The notes under the pieces are model-generated. The model saw only the letters and a program-made list of their open reading frames with translations. It was not told the DNA's origin and made no database searches. This document shows positions 1 through 7,894 of a DNA stretch of 64,000 nt, piece after piece (within the stretch, counting starts at the first letter, position 1; each line of letters begins with the position of its first letter). The DNA comes from Prevotella melaninogenica (GTDB taxonomy: Bacteria > Bacteroidota > Bacteroidia > Bacteroidales > Bacteroidaceae): contig NZ_CP072350.1 of assembly GCF_018127965.1 (NCBI RefSeq), positions 992,001 through 1,056,000 of the forward strand, written 5' to 3'. Both the position numbers and the translations under genes were made by a program.

Positions 1-1796
1 CTATGTATTTCAATTATTTTGACTTCCTTCATAATGCTGTTGGTATCAAGCGAGCTGCTAATGTCTATTTCAATAAAGAACCACGTAAGTTGACGGTGAC
101 TGAGTCTGCTATGTTAGTAGGACTTTGCAAGAACCCTTCAATGTTTAATCCTCTTCGTCATCCAGAGCGTTGTTTGCAACGTCGCAACGTTGTTTTAATG
201 CAGATGGTTAAGTCTGGCTATGTAACGAAGGATGAATATAAAGAATTGTCACAGCGTCCTTTAGGACTTCATTTTACGAAGTCAAAGCCAGTGAGTGGTG
301 CAGGTGATTATTTCCAAGCATTCCTTCGTCAATACATGATGGCAAAGAAACCGGAGCGTGAGAATTATCAGTCATGGCAGAATCGTCAGTTTGTTCTTGA
401 TTCTATTGCCTGGGAGCAGGATCCACTTTATGGCTGGTGTAATAAGAATACGAAGCGTAATGGTGAGCCTTATAATGTGAATACTGATGGTTTACGTATC
501 TACACGACCATTGATACACGTATGCAGCAGTATGCTGAAGAGTCTGTGCGCAAGCATGTAGGTGGATACTTACAGTCACAGTTCAATCAGGCTATGCGTT
601 ACAAGAAGAATGCGCCGTTCTCATCTAATATATCACGTCGTACGATTAAAGAGATATTGAATCGCTCCTGTCGCCAGACACTACGCTATCAGCGTTTGAA
701 AGAGCAGGGGGCTACCCCTGATGAGATTAGACGCAGTTTCCGTACACCACATGAGATGACGCTTTTTACATACCATGGTGACATTGATACGGTGATGACG
801 CCAATCGATTCAATACGTTACTATAAGTCATTCCTCCGTTCAGCCTTTGTTAGTATGGACCCACATACGGGCGCTGTTAAGGCTTATGTTGGTGGTATTG
901 ATTATCAACATTTCAAGTATGATGTGGTGATGGGTGGTCGTCGTCAAGTTGGTTCAACTATAAAACCATTCCTTTATGCACTTGCAATGCAGAATGGTAT
1001 GACCCCTTGTACACTTGCTCCAAACGTACAGCGTACTTATGGTGGATGGACACCTCGCAATGGTTCACATGCTCGTTATGGTCAAGAGGTTCCTTTGCGC
1101 TGGGCTTTACAACAGTCTAACAACTGGATTTCAGCGTATTTGATTAACCTCCTCGGTCCGTCTCAGTTCGTAAACATTCTACATGACTTTGGATTGAACA
1201 ATCCTGATATTGATAAGAATACAAGTCCAGTGTTATGTCTTGGACCTTGTGAGGCTTCTGTTGGTGAGATGGCAAGTGCCTATACAACGTTTGCTAATGG
1301 TGGTATTCGTTGTGCTCCACTCTTTGTAACAAAGATTGAAGACAGCCATGGTAACGTCATTGCTAAGTTCCAACCATTGATGACAGAAGTTATTTCAGAG
1401 GTAAGTTCTTATCAGATGATTGATATGTTGCGTGCCGTTATTCAAGGTGGTACAGGTAGTCGTTTGCGTTACGCTTACCATCTTACAGCTGATATTGGTG
1501 GAAAGACGGGTACAACAAACAATAACTCGGATGGTTGGTTTATGGGTATTACACCAGAACTTGTCAGTGGTTGCTGGGTTGGTGGTGAAGACCGTGATAT
1601 CCACTTCGACCATACATCAATAGGTCAAGGTGCTACAACTGCCTTGCCTGTATGGGCTTACTTTATGCAGCGTGTCTATGCTGACAAGCGATTAGGATAT
1701 AATCAAAGCACAAAGTTTGCTATTCCAGCTAAGTTTAATCCTTGTGAGACGGCTGACACTATCAATGTTAATGGTATACAAGAAGAGTACTTCTAA
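1..1796 (+). CDS. mrcA: Penicillin-binding protein 1A-type transglycosylase/transpeptidase, 5' end missing
   Basis: Bifunctional class A penicillin-binding protein that polymerises glycan strands and cross-links peptidoglycan at the outer face of the inner membrane. The gene enters from the left edge in frame 3, so the membrane anchor and the catalytic part of the GT51 domain are absent; only the end of GT51 is visible (AANVYF, then LVGLCKNPSMFNP). The transpeptidase domain is complete: the active-site serine motif GSTIK is near visible residue 316, SNN near 371 and KTGTT near 500. The C-terminus is short after the KTG box, and the gene ends just before a strong hairpin terminator. Family knowledge gives the enzymatic role. 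The choice between PBP1A and PBP1B/1C rests on overall look, so the symbol is moderately sure. Confidence 0.9.
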   Translation, partial: MYFNYFDFLHNAVGIKRAANVYFNKEPRKLTVTESAMLVGLCKNPSMFNPLRHPERCLQRRNVVLMQMVKSGYVTKDEYKELSQRPLGLHFTKSKPVSGAGDYFQAFLRQYMMAKKPERENYQSWQNRQFVLDSIAWEQDPLYGWCNKNTKRNGEPYNVNTDGLRIYTTIDTRMQQYAEESVRKHVGGYLQSQFNQAMRYKKNAPFSSNISRRTIKEILNRSCRQTLRYQRLKEQGATPDEIRRSFRTPHEMTLFTYHGDIDTVMTPIDSIRYYKSFLRSAFVSMDPHTGAVKAYVGGIDYQHFKYDVVMGGRRQVGSTIKPFLYALAMQNGMTPCTLAPNVQRTYGGWTPRNGSHARYGQEVPLRWALQQSNNWISAYLINLLGPSQFVNILHDFGLNNPDIDKNTSPVLCLGPCEASVGEMASAYTTFANGGIRCAPLFVTKIEDSHGNVIAKFQPLMTEVISEVSSYQMIDMLRAVIQGGTGSRLRYAYHLTADIGGKTGTTNNNSDGWFMGITPELVSGCWVGGEDRDIHFDHTSIGQGATTALPVWAYFMQRVYADKRLGYNQSTKFAIPAKFNPCETADTINVNGIQEEYF

Positions 1797-1834
1797 ACGA
1801 TAATATTTATCTTTAGATGTTGATAGATATAATA

Positions 1835-1870
1835 GAAAACAGGGACACCCGATGAGGTGTCCCTATTTTC
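1835..1870. terminator. Bidirectional intrinsic terminator after the PBP gene
   Basis: Perfect 9-bp stem (AGGGACACC, 1841-1849; GGTGTCCCT, 1856-1864) with a 6-nt loop, extended by GAAAA/TTTTC on the outside. This gives a T-rich run on the plus strand and an A-rich run upstream, so it could stop transcription from either side. It sits 38 nt after the stop codon. Confidence 0.85.
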
Positions 1871-1976
1871 TTATGCCTGTTGTGAATCATACCAAATCAA
1901 TAAAGATACTTTCTTATAACTTCTAACAATAAGTTCTTACTTATTTATTTATAGATGATAGGGTGTTTAACACTTA

Positions 1977-2054
1977 TTACAATTGGTGCTAAGCCTCCGC
2001 ACATGTTGTGCGGAGCATTCGCACAATGTGTGCTAAGCGTCCGCACGTAAGTTG
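1977..2054. repeat. 22-nt-period hairpin repeat array, family A, copy 1
   Basis: Three full units of exactly 22 nt (1977-1998, 1999-2020, 2021-2042) and a partial fourth; a decayed unit may precede from about 1955. Each unit has a core CAC-NNN-(T)GTG and ends GCNTCC or similar. Units 1-2 form a hairpin, CTCCGCAC against GTGCGGAG. The same design recurs at 9327, 52461 and 61256. This array fills the convergent spacer 1797-2130; besides it and the terminator I see nothing else there. Confidence 0.85.
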
Positions 2055-2130
2055 AAAATGGTAAGACGGATTCATAAATATGATGTATTCTAAGCTTTTC
2101 TTTATAATCTTAGACAGAATAGGGTTAAAA

Positions 2131-2676
2131 CTATATTTTTGTCATGTGATAGCCCATACGTTTTAACTGCATGGCTGCACCCATATAATACATTTGGTGA
2201 AGTGCTGCCACATATGCTTGAAAGGCATCACTACTACCTGGTGCAATAGGAAGATGGCGGAGTAGGCTATTGGTTCGTGCTGCACACTTTCCTACAATAG
2301 CGGCAATATCCTTATGCTCTTCAGTAGAAAGAAGTAGAACTTTCTCACAAATATAGTCATCCATGTGGTCATAATCAATACGATCACGTAGATAAGTGTA
2401 GAGATTCTCTACCTTGCTATACAACTCCCAGTCTTCATCCCAATATTTAGCTATTGCCATACCGATGTACATCATCCAGCCAAGGGAAACGGTAGGATAG
2501 TTGGCAAACTCTCGCATACCATCAGGTAGGTAAGCTTCAGCAATCTCCAACCACTTATCTTCCATGTCGGTAATATCTGGCAACATACTATCTACAAGTT
2601 GTTTTTCTTGTAGATAAGTTGTCAAGTCCTCTTTGAATTTGTCTTCAAATGAATATCTTAATTGTTCGTCTTGCAT
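2131..2676 (-). CDS. Conserved-looking hypothetical protein, 181 aa
   Basis: I do not recognise this family. The protein is acidic at the N-terminus, helical and rich in aromatic residues (for example SLGWMMYIGMAIAKYWDEDW near residue 65), with no signal peptide and no clear transmembrane span, so it is probably cytoplasmic. It begins 30 nt downstream of the stop of the next minus-strand gene (2707-3222), which suggests co-transcription. Codon use looks like its neighbours. No catalytic motif is evident, so no function is proposed. Confidence 0.75.
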   Translation of the reverse strand: MQDEQLRYSFEDKFKEDLTTYLQEKQLVDSMLPDITDMEDKWLEIAEAYLPDGMREFANYPTVSLGWMMYIGMAIAKYWDEDWELYSKVENLYTYLRDRIDYDHMDDYICEKVLLLSTEEHKDIAAIVGKCAARTNSLLRHLPIAPGSSDAFQAYVAALHQMYYMGAAMQLKRMGYHMTKI

Positions 2677-2706
2677 TGTTATGTATCTTAAAATATTGAA
2701 TTTATA

Positions 2707-3222
2707 CTACTCTGCCAATTTCTTCTTTACTTCTGCCAATGCTTTAATCCAGTCGGTATCGAGGGAGAATTGAGTAAGATAGTCCTCACTATTGAAGTAT
2801 ACCAAGACAAGATTCTTATCAGGATCATTGTAGAGTGGGTGATTGATACTTGCATCACGGAATATCTTGAGAACTTGAACTTTTCTCTTTTGCTTGTCAG
2901 CACGTGCATACTCTTTCGTAAAGAGATTAACATACTCATGCATATAATAAGCCATAGAGTCAAGTTGAGCGTTGAGATGAGCAATATCCTTAGTAGATAG
3001 TTGCTTTGTTGTATCAACAAGAGCAGATAATGTGCGTGTATTGAGATAGGTGATTGCGTCGACTTTAAAGGAAGCTGCTTTGCGCACGTTTACATCTTCT
3101 TTACTGTCAGTTGCTATCTTGTAAGCACTTGCATATAGTTGTTTCGATACACGCTCCTGCTGGGCATTCACCGTAAGTACAGATGCGAGTAGGAATGAAA
3201 GAGCTATTATTCTATTTTTCAT
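2707..3222 (-). CDS. Exported hypothetical protein, 171 aa
   Basis: The first 20 residues form a typical signal peptide (MKNRIIALSFLLASVLTVNA) with an Ala-x-Ala-like cleavage site before QQERV, so the product should reach the periplasm or outer membrane. The mature part is mostly charged helix without recognisable motifs. It is likely co-transcribed with the 181-aa hypothetical downstream. The family looks Bacteroidales-specific, but I cannot name it. Upstream lie 119 nt of A/T-rich spacer before ruvC, without an obvious promoter of the usual form on this strand. Confidence 0.75.
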   Translation of the reverse strand: MKNRIIALSFLLASVLTVNAQQERVSKQLYASAYKIATDSKEDVNVRKAASFKVDAITYLNTRTLSALVDTTKQLSTKDIAHLNAQLDSMAYYMHEYVNLFTKEYARADKQKRKVQVLKIFRDASINHPLYNDPDKNLVLVYFNSEDYLTQFSLDTDWIKALAEVKKKLAE

Positions 3223-3341
3223 ACGATTGGTACTTAAATCCGTGTGTTGTTTTGTTGTTATCTTTGACGTTATTGAAGTTTTATAGGTTTAATGTACATA
3301 ATTGTATTCATGAATAAATACAACTGTGTGAGGTGTTTTGT

Positions 3342-3917
3342 TTATCTTATTCTGTCCGCATTTTTACGCGCAAAATCTTTCCAAGACCCATAGTGTTTAG
3401 CATCCGTTTCTGGCCGACTCATCTGTAAGAAATGACAATAAGCTGCTGCAACAGCATCCGTAGCATCCATAAAATGGGGCATTTGATCGTCACGTAGATG
3501 TAGTAGCTTTTGTAACATACCAGCAACCTGTTCTTTGGAAGCTGAGCCGTTTCCCGTAATTGCCATTTTAATTTTCAATGGTGCATATTCTTGAATAGGG
3601 ACATCGTGGTTAATTGCTGCAGCAATAACAACACCTTGTGCACGTCCAAGTTTCAGCATTGATTGTACATTCTTTCCAAAGAAAGGAGCTTCGACGGCTA
3701 CTTCATCAGGTAAATATTCGTCGATAATACCTGTTACACGCTCAAATATCCTGCCCAATCTGAGATATACATCTTTCTCCCTGCGCATGTCAATGACACC
3801 CATGACAACAAGTTCAGCTTTATTTCCACAGACACGTAGCACACCATATCCCATCACATTAGTGCCAGGGTCGATACCAAGTAGTATCTTTTCGGGTTGT
3901 GAACTTCTTGTTTTCAT
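3342..3917 (-). CDS. ruvC: Holliday junction resolvase RuvC
   Basis: Cuts Holliday junctions as part of RuvABC in homologous recombination. The 191-residue product has the RNase H-like fold signature [16 protein letters not shown] at the N-terminus. The four acidic metal ligands expected of the family appear at D16, E76 (VEAPFFG), D151 and D154 ([10 protein letters not shown]). Length is slightly above the usual 170-180 residues because of a short N-terminal tail before the first strand. It follows the MBL-fold hydrolase gene by 25 nt on the same strand and is probably read with it. Confidence 0.97.
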   Translation of the reverse strand: MKTRSSQPEKILLGIDPGTNVMGYGVLRVCGNKAELVVMGVIDMRREKDVYLRLGRIFERVTGIIDEYLPDEVAVEAPFFGKNVQSMLKLGRAQGVVIAAAINHDVPIQEYAPLKIKMAITGNGSASKEQVAGMLQKLLHLRDDQMPHFMDATDAVAAAYCHFLQMSRPETDAKHYGSWKDFARKNADRIR

Positions 3918-3942
3918 CTTGAGGAATTATTTTACTTGTGTT

Positions 3943-4587
3943 TTATCGGTCCATATAAGGGTTATGAGATAGCTCGAAACCTATAGAAGTCTGTGGTCCA
4001 TGCCCAGGATAAACAATAGTAGTATCGGGAAGTTGTGCAAGTTCTCGAAGACTACTAATAATCTGAAACATACTACCTCCAGGGAAATCAGTTCTACCAA
4101 TACTTCCTTTAAACAAGGTGTCACCAGTAAAGATGACATTCTCTTCTGCACAATAAAAACATACTGAACCGCCAGAATGTCCAGGAGTGTGCATAACCTT
4201 GAAGGAGTGTGAACCGAAAGATATAATTTGCTTGTCAGTTAGTTTTAATTCACCAGCAGGCAAGTCATAGTTCAATTGCATTCCAAGCATCTGTGCAGCT
4301 GCCTGCTTTGGATTATTCATAAATACACTATCGCCTTCAGAAACCTTTGGTTGGAGGTTGAAGGTAGCAAGAATGGCAGCATCACCAAAGTGATGATCAA
4401 GATGACCATGGGTACCAAGATTGTGGACAGGTGTTAGTCCATCCCCTTTTATATAATCAATGATAGAGTTCTGTTCGCTTTCGGTAAGTGCGCCACAATC
4501 AATAATAACACATTCCTTAGTTTCGTCACTGACAACGTAGCAGTTCTCCTGAAGAGGATTAACCTCGAAAGTTTGGATTTTAAGCAT
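3943..4587 (-). CDS. MBL-fold metallo-hydrolase (glyoxalase II-like)
   Basis: A 214-residue zinc hydrolase of the metallo-beta-lactamase fold. The metal-binding motif H60-x-H62-x-D64-H65 (THGHLDHH) is followed by HTPGHSGG near residue 134, GDTLF near 156 and a final YPGHG near 193, the classic order of ligands. It resembles the small YcbL/glyoxalase II-like group, which hydrolyses thioesters such as S-lactoylglutathione, but the C-terminal substrate domain of true glyoxalase II is missing and Bacteroidales usually lack glutathione. The real substrate therefore cannot be told. It lies between rsmG and ruvC on the minus strand. Confidence 0.88.
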   Translation of the reverse strand: MLKIQTFEVNPLQENCYVVSDETKECVIIDCGALTESEQNSIIDYIKGDGLTPVHNLGTHGHLDHHFGDAAILATFNLQPKVSEGDSVFMNNPKQAAAQMLGMQLNYDLPAGELKLTDKQIISFGSHSFKVMHTPGHSGGSVCFYCAEENVIFTGDTLFKGSIGRTDFPGGSMFQIISSLRELAQLPDTTIVYPGHGPQTSIGFELSHNPYMDR

Positions 4588-4655
4588 AAGTGATATTTGA
4601 GTGTAAATGGTTGATAATGGAGAAGAATTATATTATATAATCGTAAAGAAAAGGA

Positions 4656-5279
4656 TTATCCTGGTACGTAAATAAGATATTTCTCCTTAAACCATTCTTC
4701 ATCAAACCATTGTGAAAGTTCAGTTTTCTCAGCAATGTTTTTGTATGGTTTCAGTTCTTCATCAAGGTTTCCACCTTTTAAAACAATAACACCATTTGGT
4801 AAAACATTATGTTGGTCTGATGCAATATTCTTCTTGACAATCTTCATCAAATCAGGTAGTGGCATCACTGCACGAGATACAATGAAGTCAAACTTTCCTT
4901 TCTCTTCTTCTCCACGTAAGTGAGAAGGGAGGACATTTTCAAGGCCAATTGCATCAGCAACTTCCTGTGCAACTCTTACTTTCTTACCTGTGCCGTCAAT
5001 GAGTTTAAAGTTGGCTTCTGGAAAGAAGATAGCAAGAGGAATACCAGGAAAGCCTCCACCAGTACCAAAGTCAAGGACATTTGTACCTTCACGGAAGTTT
5101 ATACATTTTGCGATAGCTAATGAATGAAGAATATGATGCTCATAAAGATTATCAATATCTTTACGTGAAATGACATTAATTTTTGCATTCCAATCGTGGT
5201 ATAGTGCATCAAGCGCAGCAAATTGTTCTTCCTGTTTTGGAGTAAGTTGAGGAAAGTATTTCTTTATAATTTCAATCAT
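4656..5279 (-). CDS. rsmG: 16S rRNA (guanine-527-N7)-methyltransferase RsmG
   Basis: SAM-dependent methyltransferase that modifies G527 of 16S rRNA (formerly GidB). The 207-residue protein carries the SAM-binding glycine loop DFGTGGGFPG near residues 70-79, a second acidic strand (KLIDGTGKK) and the family feature DALYHDWNAKINVISRKD in the N-terminal region. Length is normal. Loss of this enzyme gives low-level streptomycin resistance in other bacteria; here the gene is intact. It follows the DUF3298-like lipoprotein gene by 50 nt in the same direction. Confidence 0.97.
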   Translation of the reverse strand: MIEIIKKYFPQLTPKQEEQFAALDALYHDWNAKINVISRKDIDNLYEHHILHSLAIAKCINFREGTNVLDFGTGGGFPGIPLAIFFPEANFKLIDGTGKKVRVAQEVADAIGLENVLPSHLRGEEEKGKFDFIVSRAVMPLPDLMKIVKKNIASDQHNVLPNGVIVLKGGNLDEELKPYKNIAEKTELSQWFDEEWFKEKYLIYVPG

Positions 5280-5329
5280 AATCTTTTTGTATGAGGTTTA
5301 GCGGTATAAAAATAAAGCCATAGATAGTG

Positions 5330-6100
5330 TTAGTTGTCGATAGCAACTCTAACTTCTTTCTGACTAATTTCACCTGGGGTATAGATAAATATAGTTGAAT
5401 CATCTGTAAGAATGAAGTTTTCTGCAGGGTAGGGAGCTATACCAATGAAATATCCCTTTGCTTGTAATCCTGCTATATCATCTTTCTCAAGGTCTTCTTT
5501 CTCTGCTATACGTTCAATGATTTCCTTTGTTAGTGTCTCTTTATAATCCTTACCAAATTGGTCTTGAAGTGTGATAAGTTTGCCGTTCTGGGGATTAAAA
5601 TTACGTACAATCGTATACTTTGTAAGCTGACCATTGCCATTGTTGATGGCAATGTGTGATAAGGCAGTAATATATTTGTCCGCAGCAGCTCTTAATTCTG
5701 TCTTGATAGTTAGCTCGCCAATGAGTTGACTTTTATCTTTTTCTTTCTGACGAATAAGCTGAGCTATTTCCATATACTGCTTTATATACTGCCGTACAAA
5801 GGACGGAATTGCAGTCTTAGGAGTGAGTTTATCGTTATTGATAGCGAAATAGTCTGGTTGTAAAAGCCCCATTCTGAGTAAAGAATCATTGACAGCTGCG
5901 TATTTACTCTCTTTCAAGTAAGTGAAATCTACATGCACATGACATTGTATTGCATCTGAAAGACGAGCTACAGTGTCTACAGAAACGACAGCTGTTGGGA
6001 TATCCAACTTCTTTGGTGCTGATGACTTGTGTCCACAACTGCTCATAATGAATATTAGCATTGTGGAAAAAGCAAATATTGTAAATAACTTCTTTGTCAT
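5330..6100 (-). CDS. Probable lipoprotein with DUF3298/RsiV-like C-terminal domain
   Basis: A 256-residue protein with a lipoprotein signal (hydrophobic residues 5-19, then SSC at 20-22, followed by G), so it should be lipidated at C22. The rest shows the pattern of DUF4163/DUF3298 proteins: an N-terminal strand-rich part, a helical middle, then the phrase NPQNGKLITLQDQFG and a late segment NFILTDDSTIFIYTPGEIS. Such domains occur in extracytoplasmic sensors such as RsiV and in many Bacteroidetes lipoproteins of unknown role. No sigma factor is next to it, so an anti-sigma function is not supported here. Its start faces the HAD gene across a shared inverted promoter region. Confidence 0.7.
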   Translation of the reverse strand: MTKKLFTIFAFSTMLIFIMSSCGHKSSAPKKLDIPTAVVSVDTVARLSDAIQCHVHVDFTYLKESKYAAVNDSLLRMGLLQPDYFAINNDKLTPKTAIPSFVRQYIKQYMEIAQLIRQKEKDKSQLIGELTIKTELRAAADKYITALSHIAINNGNGQLTKYTIVRNFNPQNGKLITLQDQFGKDYKETLTKEIIERIAEKEDLEKDDIAGLQAKGYFIGIAPYPAENFILTDDSTIFIYTPGEISQKEVRVAIDN

Positions 6101-6110
6101 ATATAGGCTA

Positions 6111-6139
6111 CAAAGTTACGAAAAGTTTTTGTAACTTTG
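6111..6139. promoter_or_regulatory. Divergent overlapping promoter boxes as a 9-bp inverted repeat
   Basis: CAAAGTTAC (6111-6119) and GTAACTTTG (6131-6139) form a perfect inverted repeat with an 11-nt spacer. Each arm read outward is a Bacteroidetes -7 box (TAACTTTG). The plus copy (TAACTTTGCA, 6132-6141) lies 20 nt before the HAD gene; the minus copy lies 11 nt before the lipoprotein ATG. Good -33 TTTG boxes are not obvious on either side. Confidence 0.6.
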
Positions 6140-6160
6140 CATTATAATATATAATAATAA

Positions 6161-6793
6161 ATGAGGAAAATGGTAAAAGCTTGTTTGTTTGATTTGGATG
6201 GAGTTGTGTTCGATACAGAGCCTTTATACACCTTGTTTTGGCGAAATTTGGATAAAAGACTTCGCCCTAACATTGATAATTTTGAGCATATTATTAAAGG
6301 ACAGACACTTGTTCAGATATACGATAAGTATTTTGCAGGAGAAGAAAAAAAGCAAGAGGAGATTACTGCATTTGTCAATGAATACGAACAGAATATGTCT
6401 TTTAATTATATTACTGGCTTCGAGGACTTTGTAAAAGATGTTAGAAGTAAAGGTATAAAGACTGCTGTTGTCACAAGTTCTAACCTTGAGAAGATGCAGA
6501 ATGTTTATAATAAGCATCCAGAATTTAAGGGATACTTTGACGAGATCTTAACCTCTGAAGACTTTGAAGAGAGTAAACCATCACCTGATTGTTACCTTAA
6601 GGCTGCTGCTCGTTTTGGTGTATCACCTAAAGAATGCATTGTCTTTGAAGATAGCTTTAATGGATTGCGTTCGGGAATTGCGTCAGGAGCACGTGTAATA
6701 GGTCTTGCTACGACTAATCCTGTGGCTGAAATAGAACCTTACACAAAGGAGGTTATTAGTAATTATGATGGTTTTACTTTGTCAGACCATTAA
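6161..6793 (+). CDS. HAD-superfamily phosphatase, beta-phosphoglucomutase-like
   Basis: A 210-residue haloacid dehalogenase-type hydrolase. The nucleophile motif FDLDGVVFD gives D11 (nucleophile) and D13 (acid/base). The Ser/Thr motif VVTSSN lies near residue 106, the conserved lysine in SKPSPDCY near 144, and the acidic motif FEDSFNG near 165. A helical cap sits between residues 16 and 85, as in the beta-phosphoglucomutase and phosphoglycolate phosphatase groups. Substrates in this family cannot be inferred from motifs alone. An alternative start at the second Met (6170) is possible. panB follows but has its own promoter. Confidence 0.9.
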   Translation: MRKMVKACLFDLDGVVFDTEPLYTLFWRNLDKRLRPNIDNFEHIIKGQTLVQIYDKYFAGEEKKQEEITAFVNEYEQNMSFNYITGFEDFVKDVRSKGIKTAVVTSSNLEKMQNVYNKHPEFKGYFDEILTSEDFEESKPSPDCYLKAAARFGVSPKECIVFEDSFNGLRSGIASGARVIGLATTNPVAEIEPYTKEVISNYDGFTLSDH

Positions 6794-6810
6794 AAAGGAG
6801 TAACTTTGCA
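6778..6810 (+). promoter_or_regulatory. Promoter for panB
   Basis: TTTG at 6778-6781, a 19-nt spacer and TAACTTTGCA at 6801-6810 match the Bacteroidetes primary promoter. The -33 box lies inside the last codons of the HAD gene. The leader before panB would be roughly 80 nt. Confidence 0.75.
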
Positions 6811-6898
6811 GCCCAAAACAAAAGTCAAGGTTCAAAACCATGTTTGCTTATAAAGCATACAATGGAAAGTATTGGACTATTGAATTATAAAAGTGATT

Positions 6899-7717
6899 AT
6901 GGGATATTTAACAACAGATAAGAAGAAAGTTACTGCAAAAACATTATTAGAAATGAAGGCAGCGGGGGAGAAGATTACTCAAATGACTGCCTATGATTTT
7001 ACGACAGCAGGAATTATTGATGCCGCAGGAATCGACAGTATTCTTGTTGGTGATTCTGCATCGAATGTGATGGCAGGTAATCAAGATACAACTCCTATTA
7101 CTGTTGAACAGATGATTTATCATGCACGTTCTGTTGTACGTGCTTGTCAACGTTGTCTTGTTGTTTGTGATATGCCATTCGGTTCTTATCAAATAAGTCG
7201 TGAAGATGGTATTCGTAATGCTATTCGCATTATAAAAGAAACTGGTGCAGGTGCACTCAAAATGGAAGGTGGTAAGGAGATTGTTGATACTATAAAAGGA
7301 ATAGTTGATGCAGGTATTCCTGTTATTGGACATCTTGGTCTTACTCCACAAAGTATTCATAAATTTGGTGGATATGGACTACGTGCCAAAGACGACGCAG
7401 AAGCTGAGAAACTTATAGAAGATGCACTTGCGCTTGATGCTGCAGGTGTCAGTGCTATCACCTTTGAGAAAGTTCCTGCTTCTTTAGCCACAAAGGTTAC
7501 TTCTATGGTGAAAGCTGCAACAATAGGTATCGGTGCTGGTAATGGTACAGATGGTCAGGTACTTGTTTATGCAGATGCTCTTGGTATGACACAGGGCTTC
7601 AAGCCTAAGTTCCTCCGTCATTTCGCTAATGTCAACAAATGTATGACAGAGGGTGTACAAGAATATATTAAATGTGTGAAGGATACGAGTTTTCCTTCAG
7701 AATCTGAGTCATATTAA
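6899..7717 (+). CDS. panB: 3-methyl-2-oxobutanoate hydroxymethyltransferase (ketopantoate hydroxymethyltransferase)
   Basis: First step of pantothenate synthesis: transfers a hydroxymethyl group from methylene-tetrahydrofolate to 2-oxoisovalerate. The 272-residue protein has the family start (KITQMTAYDFTTAGIIDAAG), the metal-binding GDSASNVMAG near residue 45, PFGSYQ near 95 and the late GIGAGNGTDGQVLV. Length is typical. The frame stays open back to a GTG at 6893, but the ATG at 6899 is preferred because the ordinary protein starts close to it. panC and panD are not in the window. Confidence 0.96.
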   Translation: MGYLTTDKKKVTAKTLLEMKAAGEKITQMTAYDFTTAGIIDAAGIDSILVGDSASNVMAGNQDTTPITVEQMIYHARSVVRACQRCLVVCDMPFGSYQISREDGIRNAIRIIKETGAGALKMEGGKEIVDTIKGIVDAGIPVIGHLGLTPQSIHKFGGYGLRAKDDAEAEKLIEDALALDAAGVSAITFEKVPASLATKVTSMVKAATIGIGAGNGTDGQVLVYADALGMTQGFKPKFLRHFANVNKCMTEGVQEYIKCVKDTSFPSESESY

Positions 7718-7778
7718 TATTCGTTTATAGGTAAGAATTTATAAATTACGATTCTAAATGATGTTGGATTGATTAATG

Positions 7779-7849
7779 GAAATATGTATTTAAATGCTAA
7801 ATAGAGATTGATATAGTCATCTATCTCTAACAAAAAAATTACATATTTC
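7779..7849. other. Nested hairpin upstream of the MFS gene
   Basis: GAAATATGTA (7779-7788) pairs perfectly with TACATATTTC (7840-7849). Within it TAGAGAT (7802-7808) pairs with ATCTCTA (7823-7829). The structure fills the spacer between panB and the transporter and ends 45 nt before its start codon. It resembles a structured leader but matches no riboswitch I know, and it has no U-tract directly after it. Confidence 0.5.
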
Positions 7850-7894
7850 AGCGTCTAACTCACATAATGATTAATTTCTGGATAATAATGATTT

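Noticed and set aside
1420..1623. Short frames inside mrcA, gyrA, tamB and other genes
   Set aside because: They are shadows of well-supported genes in other frames with no motif of their own.
1977..2054. CRISPR array
   Set aside because: The units are contiguous with a 22-nt step, have no unique spacers, and no cas genes are present.
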